In this document: one piece after another, positions 34,879-44,383 of the stretch
Layout of the letters: each line of letters begins with the position of its first letter
How positions within the stretch are numbered: position 1 is the first letter of the stretch
Assembly: GCF_902167145.1 (NCBI RefSeq)
Contig: NC_050099.1
Coordinates: 13,840,434 to 13,904,433, forward strand
Length of the DNA stretch: 64,000 nt
Direction of reading: 5' to 3'
Source: Zea mays
Taxonomy: Eukaryota; Streptophyta; Magnoliopsida; Poales; Poaceae
The notes under the pieces: generated by a model
The model's database searches: none
Seen by the model: only the letters and a program-made list of their open reading frames with translations
Told to the model about the DNA's origin: nothing
Translations under genes and position numbers: made by a program

Positions 34879-35568
34879 TAGTATAATACAACTGTTATCC
34901 ATTGTTTTATGTGCCTCACCGAATACATCCAGCGCTACTCTTGTTTGTCTCTTGCATAATCTTATAGATTTTCAAGTCTTCTAATGGCTTCCTTGTATTA
35001 ATCATCTCAATTAGCATTTTACCTTCGTCCAAAGCCCTGTTACATCCTTTGAGCTATAAAAATATTAACAAATAATATAGTATGTTATTCTAAATGATTA
35101 TGTTGATCATCGAACATCAAAACTTAGACCTTGTTTGAGATTGCTCCAGCTCCAAAAAAAATTGGTAGAGTTAGAAACATGTTATTAGATGCTCCAGAAA
35201 ATCATGATGTAGAAATTATGAACCTTTAAAAGACATTTAGATAAATTATTTTGTTTATTATTTAAATTAAAAATATTTTAAACTATTTAAATTTATATTA
35301 TAAACTACAACTCGAGCTAGAGAAGTCCTAAATACTCTCTTAATTGTCAATTAAAATTTAATTGTTAAATAAACCTTATGTCATTTTCCCGTGCAAATTG
35401 GGAGGTCAAATGGGCCTTAGGCCATTTTGTGAATAGATGCATCCCACACGAAGAAGGTGCGAGCGGGCAATGCATTCATCCCACGTAAGGCTTGCTTGTA
35501 AGCTTGTTGATTATTCCTACATCACATAGATTGAAAGGGACTGAAAAAATAATGAAGATTTTGACTTA
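34879..35568. other. AT-rich spacer with a possible decayed MITE
   Basis: 35120-35330 starts CCTTGTTTGAGATTGCTCCA and ends with CTCGAGCTAGAGAAGTCC, which may be a decayed MITE without clear duplications. No gene recognised. Confidence 0.35.
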
Positions 35569-35732
35569 GAGGGTATTTGGTTTCTATGGACTAATTTTCA
35601 ATTCTATTTTAGTTTCTAAATTGCTAAATACAGAAACTAAAATAGAGTTTTGATTTTCGTATTTGGCAATTTAGAGACAAATAGAACAAAATTGAGGAAC
35701 TAAAAATTAGTACATAAAACCCAAACACACCC
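35569..35732. mobile_element. Foldback Tourist-like MITE, 164 bp
   Basis: Left half GGGTATTTGGTTTCTATGGA...CTAAATTGCTAAATAC and right half GTATTTGGCAATTTAG...CCCAAACACACCC pair along most of the length. TTA lies on both sides (35566-35568 and 35733-35735). Confidence 0.75.
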
Positions 35733-35735
35733 TTA

Positions 35736-35863
35736 GACCTTGTTCAGTTATTCTCATTACACATGGATTGAATGGGATTGGAAAAAAATAAAGAAAAATT
35801 TTAACTTGCTTGGGATTTAAACCCACTCAATCCACATCGATTGAGAGCTAACCGAACAAGCCC
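35736..35863. mobile_element. Tourist-like MITE, 128 bp
   Basis: Ends GACCTTGTTCAGTTATTC and AGCTAACCGAACAAGCCC are inverted repeats. The left TTA (35733-35735) is the same triplet that ends the previous MITE; the right TTA is 35864-35866. Confidence 0.7.
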
Positions 35864-35866
35864 TTA

Positions 35867-35931
35867 CTATGGATTTAAACCCACACAATCTCATCCAATC
35901 TACATAGATTGAGCTAGAAATGAACAAGCCC
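35867..35931. mobile_element. Partial MITE, right half only
   Basis: GGATTTAAACCCACACAATC to GAACAAGCCC repeats the right half of the MITE at 35736-35863 directly after its TTA. Confidence 0.5.
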
Positions 35932-36001
35932 TAAAGGAATCCCATGTAATCAAAATTGTGTATCTCAGATTCAATGTCTCACTCTAACCGTGGAACAAAA
36001 C

Positions 36002-36650
36002 TAGAGATGACAATGGATAAATACTCACCGGGTATTACTACCCTATACTCATACTCACGACAAAAAAATAACCCCGTCGGGATCACTCATATACATTAAT
36101 GGGTATGAATTTACCCCCATACCTATGTGGGTACGGGTCACTTGTGTACCCATAAAGATTAAACATATATCACAATGATATGTTATACAAATATAAGTAT
36201 ATCCATCTAAATATCATTATAAAATTTTTAGCATCATTTAACCATCCATTCAACAACACCAAAGATAATTGAATAAAGTAGCAACACTAAAATAGTACTA
36301 TATAGTATATTATATATAGTATATTACATGCTCCATTACAAAGACATCAAATAATCGTTAAGCGTTATATGACACTATAGCCTAAAAGGTTGCTAAAAAA
36401 GATGATGATTGAAGCCCAAGTTTATGATTTTAGGCTAATTTTATACTAGGTATTTTATACCACGGATTAACAGATATAGGTGAGGACAAAACATTTTAAT
36501 ACCCGTTTACCTATTAGGTCCGTTCCGTTTACCTATTAGGTGAAGATCTTTACCCAATAAGAGACCTACGGATAGAATATTTAGCATATATACCCTAACG
36601 GAGTAAATACCTATCGGGTATCAGGTCGCAGTTACCGGCTGCCATCTCTA
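36002..36650. mobile_element. hAT-type non-autonomous element, 649 bp
   Basis: Ends TAGAGATGACA and TGCCATCTCTA are inverted repeats, and a perfect 8-bp duplication AACAAAAC flanks it (35994-36001 and 36651-36658). No coding frame. GGGTA motifs recur near both ends (ACCGGGTATTA, ATCGGGTATC). Confidence 0.88.
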
Positions 36651-36889
36651 AACAAAACGAGAAACTACACCAAAATACTATAGTAATTAGCACGTGTTTT
36701 ACAGTGACAGCATACCTGCAAACAATACACGAAGACAAAGGGGAGTTCCACATTCTGCGCCATTTAAAAATGCCAACATTTGGCCCAAAAAACTAAAATG
36801 AATTTGCATCCGTAGGTTTGGTAATAACGCATGCCCATAAGTTTAGAGTTCAAATGCAAGAAAAAAAAAAGAGTAATGCATCACAGTCG

Positions 36890-36895
36890 TTTATT
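36890..36895 (-). terminator. Candidate poly(A) signal of the MORF gene
   Basis: The minus strand reads AATAAA ~65 nt after the proposed stop codon, in a plausible 3' UTR. Confidence 0.45.
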
Positions 36896-36957
36896 TTACA
36901 GATGGAGATTTCTAAATCTCAAGTGCCATTCTTGTCTTCAGTGGAACACGTCAGCTC

Positions 36958-39900
36958 TTACTGCCTTCCCTGCACAACGGCAAACGATTAAGTGTCGGCT
37001 GTGTCGCTGATCAGCAACAAACTCACCGGTTGCTTCTGTATGCGCCTAATACAGACAGGCTAACATAAACAGAACTTTTAACTGTGTTTACAAATTTTAG
37101 TTAGCCTGTGCAAGAGTTCTGCGATCTGGTAGGCTAGTAGCCACAATGTATGGTTGCAAGCCTTTTTTTTCTTTTCTATAATCTATAATCTCTAAAAAGA
37201 TTAAAGCACCGGTTTCCTCAGATCCATGGTTTCCACTGTTGTTGTGCCCTGCTACCCCACATTTAAATAGTAAAAATGCTAAAATTATAAATAAATGAAG
37301 ATTTGAACCATGACTGTTAGCTCTAAACCCACGTTCAACCCCACCTAACCAATAGAACATACATATCTTGTATTTTATATTCTATATTTTAACATAAATG
37401 GAAACTGTAACAACATACAGGCACTTGCTATTTCTATAAAAAGACATGAAACTATTTTGTACCCAAACAAAGAGAAATGTAAGTTAGGCCCTGTTTGGTT
37501 CTCATTCCCACCTCACTGATGTGGTGGTCAGGGATCCCGAGGGGATCCATAGGGAAGGAATCCCCTTGTTATTTAAAATTGAATTGCAAGTGGATTTCTC
37601 CCCCGTGGATCCTCTTGGGATCCCTGACCACCAAATCAGCCCTAAAGATTATTTTTAGTCCCTAAACTACCAAACAGGGTAACTAAATGAGTTCTCCTAA
37701 ACTTTAGTCCTAGAGTCACCATGGGGTGACTAAAAGTGATCAAACTTCCTTGATTTATCCTTCAGTTGATCCCCACTGCCCCTCCCTAGAACTGAACCAA
37801 CTACATTAAATAGGGTGGCAATCTTGTCTTTATATGCAAAACTGAATGCACTTTTAGTCAGTTTAAGGGGGTGTTTGGTTTCCACCTCCTAAACTATGAA
37901 ACAGTATGACTAAATAAAGCCTCTCAAATAGAAATTCTAAGGGCCCCCTAAAGTTTAGGAGGGTGACTAAAGCAACCAAACATCCCCTTAGACTGACTCC
38001 AGTGGAATGTGTAAAATAGGGAACACGGAACTGTAGATGATGATATTGTTTGACATTGTTTGCAGAGATAAATTTGAAATAAGGGATAAGATAAGGGATG
38101 TCATAGGAGATCTGCTGGGGATAGCCTTAGTTCCTAGGGACTAAAGTTTAGTCCCTAAAGTTGTTTAGTCCCTAAAGTTTAGGAGGGTGACTAAAGGAAC
38201 CAAATAGGGCCTTAATATGCATGTTCCTCTTAAGAAAGGTTGCTGCGGAATCAGTTATAAGCACGTTTTCTTAAAACTAGCTCTGATGTATTCCTGCACC
38301 TCTATTGTAGTCCTCTACTGAATCCAATTTAAACAAATAGAGTGGCGTGGGAATTAAAAAATGAACAAATTAGCTCATAAATCTAAAAAACATTTAACAG
38401 GGAGAAAAACTGTAGTCGTACATCTGAAACTCGGCACACAGTTTACGAATTCAATCTAGAACTGGTCAAACAAAGGATGTCCCGGTTTAACTTTAAACTG
38501 CTGTATTTCAATTCAAACAGTAACGGCATTTTAAAAGTGAAATGTGTATATCAAATGCTCTCATACCTGCCAGTTTCCTTGTCCTTCACCTGGGCTAGGA
38601 TACTGACCAGAACCTCTTTGCCAGTTATCTCCACCATATGCTGGTCCAGCCCCCTGTCTGCCATCCCCACCATAACTAGGATTCACACCAGGAACTCTGT
38701 TACCACCAGGATTCACTGATGGAGGTACCTGCCCATAGTTACCAAGTGTATTAGGTTGACCATAAGATCCAGGTGCTGATGGTTGGCCATAAGACCCAGG
38801 TGCTGAAGGACCACCAGGCCTAAAACCTCCTCCCTGCCCTTGCGAGAAGTTGCTACGCTCTTGGGGGTTGTTGTAACCTTGACCTTGCCCAGCTGGATTT
38901 ACATGCCCTTGGTACTGAGTTTGACTTCGAAAATCAGGTGGTCCATTGTAGCCTGAACGGTCTGTGTAATCATTCCTTCCAAAACCTCTACCATCCTGAC
39001 CACCTTGTGCATAATTCTGCTGTGGGGCATAGCCTCTTCCATCTTGCTGCGAGCGGTATGTCTGGTAGTTTCCTTGCTGCGGCGGGTTGTTCTGGTAACC
39101 ACCTTCTGGTGGAGGACGGTTGTTCTGGTAATTTCCTTGCTGTGGAGGGCCATCCTGGTAGTTTCCTCGGTAGTTACGGTTCCTGTCAGTTCTTGATGGT
39201 CTGCTATAATGAACAGGTGGTGGTCTTGGAGTGATGACACCATTGTCATATTTGTCTCCTGGTGAAATCAATACATGTATCAGAATGAACTTCTAGCAAG
39301 CATCATCTGCTGGTTGCAATAAAAACATAAAAATGTGGCATGTTTATGAATTCAAGGAAATGTAAAGATTACTCCATTTGCTAACAAGGTATACAAAGAA
39401 AGGTGATTCGATTTATTAACTCGTAAATAAAAATGGGAATCCGACAGACCTCCGTACTCCTTTGTTTCTGGATATAGATATGAATCAGGCAAAATGAAAA
39501 CTACTCCAGGCAAACCTGATCAAAATACCAAGGCAGGGAGGTAAATACTATAAAAGTTGTGTCATTAGTTGCAAGAAAAAAAACATTAGCTACTTCACCC
39601 ACCGCGAAATTTTTCTGACATTTCCTCGGTCATTACAGCCTGAAAACCAACATAAGTCGTCGTACTAAAAGCATACATCCTCTTCTTGGCCTCCTCATAA
39701 CTACAAAAAAAATCAGAGCCCATCAAATGAGACAAATTACATTGATTTGTTGAAATTAGTTGTTTATCTCATATAGAGACTATGAATTATTATAAGGGCA
39801 ACAAGTCAATTATTTGACTAGTTGAAAGTTATGCCACCAAATATATACAATAATGCCCCGTTTGGATCCTTGGAGTTAAATTCTATTCTGATAAATAGTA

Positions 39901-41378
39901 ATTTAGACATAGATCAATTAAGCTATTATGGTTTTATACTGAGTATATTTGTACTACTGTTAGCCATATGAGGGAGATATTTATATGCTGCATTTATACT
40001 ATAGGAGAGCAAGCCAAAGAGTATGTTATAAGTTGGAGAGTAGGAACATAGACTAGTGATACATAAAATCAATTTCCACCCCCTCGCCCTATGAATTTGA
40101 GATAGACTTATATAATGTCAAATTCCAAACCAAATAACCTACTCTATTAAGTAAATTCCAATTCCTTCAAAATAAAAGGATCCAAACAGCCCCTAATAGA
40201 TTTTAGCATCAAAAGAACAATAACTTGGCAAGTTACAATTTAAATCATTAAGTATATACATCATATGAATATTTGCATTTGTGCAATTAACCAAACATTG
40301 ATCTTCGGTCAGTGGCACAGAGATCCCAGCTAGTGGGTACCATGTAAAGGATCACAAAAAAAAGAGTACCATGTAAAGTACAATGCTACAGAAACTAGGG
40401 AATGTAGACTGTACAGATGTGTGATCCTTGAAACTTGAAAGTCATGGTTGCAAAGGCAACTAGCCATTAGTTTCAGGTGGGCCCTGATATCTTTCGTGTT
40501 TCAACATAAACATCCATGTGAACCTATAACACTTTAGGCACCAAACTACCCTGGAAATGTTTGAACCAAACATAGAAACGAACGGGAGTTAGATAGTCTT
40601 GGCACTATACACTAACTATTTAATCCCACATCACATTGACACAAACTAATAGATGTTATGCAACCACTTCTAGTATGCATGTTCATTGCAATTCCACCCA
40701 TGCTCAATAAACAACCTCGGTTACTTTTGATACTAGTCCTATCGTCTGATAATTACAGTACTTGATCACAATCACGACAGCATCTAGTTAACACATAAGT
40801 AGCATCTAATTAGATCGAAGACTTGACTGGTACCATATAGCCCACAAGGCAAGCCATGACACAGCAAGATGAAGCAACCGCACAATCCAGGATCGCGTTT
40901 CAGCTCCACAAGAACCAATTCACCGCGACAGCAAACCCAATCTGTAACAAGGCCACGCATTTCGTCGCGAAAAAGGAATGAAACGGGGAACCAGCTTGGC
41001 GTCATACCTCCCGACGACCTTGGCGAGAGTCTGGAGGTATGTCTCGATCATCTCTTCGCGCGACGGCTTGGGGTCCGGGAAGTCCATGGTGATGAGCCAG
41101 TGGTTGTAGTCGCAGCCCTCGAAGAGGATCTCGTCGGGGGAGATCTTGCTGTCGTCCGTCCCATAGTCGGTCCCGCCCCGCGCAGCCGCCGCCGCCGTGG
41201 ACCTGAACCCGGCGCCGCCGCCGGGCAGGAATCGCCACGGCGGCAGCGGGAGCGGCGCGACCGGGGAGGCGAGGGGAACGAGCGGGCAAGGCCGGGCGAC
41301 CGAGGTGGACGGGCGGAGCAGGGGTGCCGCGGTGGAGGCCGCCGCGAGGACCCGACGGAGGCGCAGTGCGAGGGCCAT
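36958..41378 (-). CDS. MORF1: Multiple organellar RNA-editing factor (MORF/RIP), MORF1-like
   Basis: Exons on the minus strand: 41378-41008, 39700-39603, 39515-39450, 39258-38567, 36969-36958; ~412 aa, all junctions in phase with GT-AG. Residues 1 to ~70 are Arg/Ala/Leu/Pro-rich like an organellar presequence. The MORF domain (about 80-180) starts [20 protein letters not shown] and ends [19 protein letters not shown]. The C-terminal half is Gln/Gly/Pro/Asn-rich with repeats such as PPQQGNYQ and [12 protein letters not shown] proteins bind PPR editing proteins and each other and are needed for C-to-U editing in mitochondria or plastids. The domain looks MORF1-like (mitochondrial), but the paralogue call is tentative. 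The last exon (GRQ, stop) is inferred from a GTTGTGCAG acceptor; without it the frame stops two codons after exon 4 (38561-38563). No inactivating change seen. Confidence 0.85.
37487..38211. mobile_element. Tourist-like element in last MORF intron, ~725 bp
   Basis: Ends GGCCCTGTTTGGTTC and GGAACCAAATAGGGCC are near-perfect inverted repeats flanked by TTA (37484-37486 and 38212-38214). The interior includes more CTAAAGTTTAGGAGGGTGACT segments and a nested smaller MITE, so it is composite. Confidence 0.75.
37867..37987. mobile_element. Nested Tourist-like MITE, ~121 bp
   Basis: GGGGGTGTTTGGTTTCCACC and AAAGCAACCAAACATCCCC are inverted repeats with TAA/TTA at the edges, inside the larger element. 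Confidence 0.55.
39854..40193. mobile_element. Tourist-like MITE in first MORF intron, 340 bp
   Basis: Ends TGCCCCGTTTGGATCCTTGG and AAAGGATCCAAACAGCCCC are inverted repeats, with TAA on both sides (39851-39853 and 40194-40196). Same family as 1820-2160. Confidence 0.85.
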
Positions 41379-41519
41379 AGCGTGGGGCTGAAGGTTTTGG
41401 AGTTCTAGGGTTTTTTTGTTGGGGGCTCGGGGCTGCCGAGTACGGGGGTATAATAGGGTTTAGGCTTACGATGGCGTGGGAATTTGGCCAATTGTGCAAT
41501 CATATTTAGGACTTATTTA

Positions 41520-41853
41520 GCCCTCGTTTGACTGACTAAAGATTACTTCCTCAATTTAAGTTTTATTTAGTCCCTAAATTATTAAACGATAGAATTAAAA
41601 TATGAACTAAACTGTTTGTCTATAGTCCCTCAAAATATGACTAAAATGGACTAACTCATATAAATTTCACCTTTTGTTCATTTTTTATTACAGTTACACT
41701 GTGGTAGAAGAATATTAAGGCGTGTTTTAGTCTCTCTTGATTTATTTAATGTGTTTTGAGTACTTTTAGTCGCTAGAACCAAATAAGGTAGGTAATAAAC
41801 TTTAGCCTCCTAACTAAACTTTAGTACTTGGACTAAAGCAACCAAACGGACCC
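41520..41853. mobile_element. Tourist-like MITE upstream of MORF, 334 bp
   Basis: Ends GCCCTCGTTTGACTGACTAA and AAAGCAACCAAACGGACCC, flanked by TTA (41517-41519 and 41854-41856). It lies ~140 bp upstream of the MORF start codon, so it may sit in or next to the promoter. Confidence 0.75.
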
Positions 41854-41856
41854 TTA

Positions 41857-42106
41857 GGACTTGTTGGATTGCGTCTAGATCGAAGTAGATTGAGGAGATT
41901 AAATCTTCTTCTATTTAATTTTAACTATGGATAAATTTAATCTCTTTCGATCCTCTTCGATCCAGACGTAAACGAACAAGTCTTTTTATGAGATTTTATA
42001 AAAATAATTCTCTTAGAAATAGAATGAGAAATAAAGTATTTAGTGGTTAGAAATCGTCAAATCGACTACGGCTAAAATCTAGACAAAAACCAATCCAAAC
42101 AAGCTC
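41857..42106. mobile_element. Tourist-like MITE, 250 bp, sharing a TTA with its neighbour
   Basis: Ends GGACTTGTTGGATTG and CAATCCAAACAAGCTC. The left TTA (41854-41856) is the right TTA of the previous MITE; the right TTA is 42107-42109. Inside, 41857-41982 folds on itself around GATCGAAG...CTTCGATC. Confidence 0.7.
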
Positions 42107-42109
42107 TTA

Positions 42110-42815
42110 GCAGAAAGTATAGCCATTCCGAACTCCGTTATATCTCCACCTAAGATATCATTTGGTTCATAAAATGTAATATAAATAGTAATAGTAATGA
42201 TTTATATTAAAGTATCAACGATAATAAGTTTAAATAAGCCGATATCACTTTCTAGTATGATATCTGATTATAATTAAATTTAAACTAATATAATTTAACG
42301 ATATTAGTTACACATTATATTATAAATATGTAAACCGAACAACATCTGAGTTATAGCCATTCTAAACTCCTTTATAGAGAAACTAAGTTAAAGTTTAACC
42401 AAATATAATAAAATAATAGTAATTATAATATATTCATTATTTATAAATCTTTGTATTGTCTTCTATAATTTTAATGTTTTAATACTTTTAATTAGATAAA
42501 AGTAATTTACAATTTAAATCGGAGAGAATAGTGTAGAAGAGTTAGGACGGTCACACTTAGAGTCTATTTGATTCATGGTGTTAAAGTTCAGCACTACAAT
42601 AATTTAAACACGAGTGTTAAAAGATGCTAAAAGATGTTAAAATTAAGATGCTAAAGTTTAGCACCATTTTTAAGAACAATAACGACAAGTCGTCTAATCA
42701 TTAATATTTTATACATATGTAGGATAACCTAGTCCCTAAAAAAGAAGACAAGTACAAGTTGGCCCTCGCAATATTGTGGCATTTTTCCATTTTCTTTATG
42801 TTGTAGAGGCTGTGA
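42110..42815. other. AT-rich spacer
   Basis: Decayed MITE-like ends occur (ATATCATTTGGTTCATA near 42156, AACCGAACAACATCT near 42335; TCTATTTGATTCATGGTG near 42565). No gene recognised. Confidence 0.35.
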
Positions 42816-43212
42816 CTAAAACGAGCTGAGTTAAGCCTTGATGCTCGATGGGTGATCGAGCTCGGCTCGATTCAATTTGAAGTTGGCTCATAAGCTGACT
42901 CGACTAAGCTTGCACGCCTTTGTAAATATAATTGCATTATATATTAATTTAATAGTATTTAAATAAGAAATATAGAATTATTATTCAATATTATGAGCAA
43001 TATAAAATTTAATTTGTAATATATTCATCATTAAAGAGTAAGAAATAAACTGATAATCCATTATGATTTTATAAATTGATTAATTTAGCATAGTTGGCAT
43101 AGCTCATGAGCCAAAACGAGAGTTGGCTCGACTCGCTTCACTAACAAGTCCAAAAATTAGGCTCGGCTCGCGAGAGCTCGAGTCAGCTCGCGAGCCTCGA
43201 GCTTATTTTTCG
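42816..43212. mobile_element. Possible foldback element with GAGCTCGGCTCG ends
   Basis: GATCGAGCTCGGCTCGATTC at the left and GGCTCGGCTCGCGAGAGCTC at the right are largely complementary, with an AT-rich middle. No clear target duplication, so class and boundaries are uncertain. Confidence 0.35.
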
Positions 43213-44383
43213 ACCATAGTAGACATTGCCATGGTGAGAGATGAGCATAATATAAGACTGATTCCAATGGTTTCCCTTCCAGATCCCTCTATTCATACAT
43301 TCTATTTATATTTAATGCATCCATCTTCCCTTTATTTCATCTTCCGTCCAACTATTCCTCCTATTCAGCTCTCTTATATACTTTAATTGAGATATTTGAT
43401 TATTATACATCAGTTTTCGGAGTTTTCAAAAATATTACAATACTGTGGTACCGTAATACACATTGTTATCAGTTAATTAAACTTGAAAATGATTATTTCG
43501 CAGTTAAAGGCACTGATTAGAGCAAGTATAATATAAGGTTGTAAGCTAACTAAATGTTGAAGTGGATAAGAAAGAATAGAAGAGAGAGGAGAAGCGGGTT
43601 GTAAACTTATAGTCTTGGATATAAGAACTAAGAAATTTTGTGAGAGACAAGTAGATCATGTATTAATAGTGAAGAGCTAACCACTATACATACAGGCTAA
43701 GAGGTAGGCTGCAGGTATCCTTATAGCCAGCAGTTAGCTATATTATTAAACTTACTCATAACGAAAGGAGGGAGATTAAATCTCCCCGAATGAGAGGGGA
43801 TTTCCTTACTCCCGCATCCCAATAGAAGGAAGAAGAGGGGTTGTCGTTGGAGCCATTGAGGGAGTGCGACGGGGTGAGCTTTGGGGAAAACGTTGGAGAA
43901 GGTCTAACAAGGGAATGTGCGTATGTGAGTGAGTGAGTGAGGGTACAATAGCCAACACAACCATATGGGGCTGGATAGCCCTTGCGGCCATGGCCAGTGG
44001 CGAAGGATGTCTAAAATTTTAGATGTGACAATGACAGTCCACACATCTTCTAACAGTACTGGTAATGACTCATGCATAAGATAGTATACTCAATAGAACA
44101 AGATTCAAAACTAAAGTTTGAATACACATATTAATATAAGATGTGATGAGTTAATCTCGCAAGCGTATATTCTTTACCTGGTCTCTTTCACCAAAGCGTT
44201 ATACATTAATGAACCATCTACTTAACACTAGTAAATAAAAAACAACTAAAATAATAAACAAAGTACAAGTTGTCCAACATTTGTTAATTAGCTACAATGT
44301 TGACTTATTGCACAACATATAAACTCAACAACCAATACTTTTGTAGTTGTGCTAGGCTTGGGTCATGGCTGGTGGTGCATGAG
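43213..44383. other. Unassigned spacer with a possible MITE
   Basis: 43520-43760 starts GAGCAAGTATAATA and ends TATTATTAAACTTACTC, inverted ends resembling a common grass MITE but without a clear duplication. The rest, including short frames near 43806-43991, shows nothing recognisable. Confidence 0.35.
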
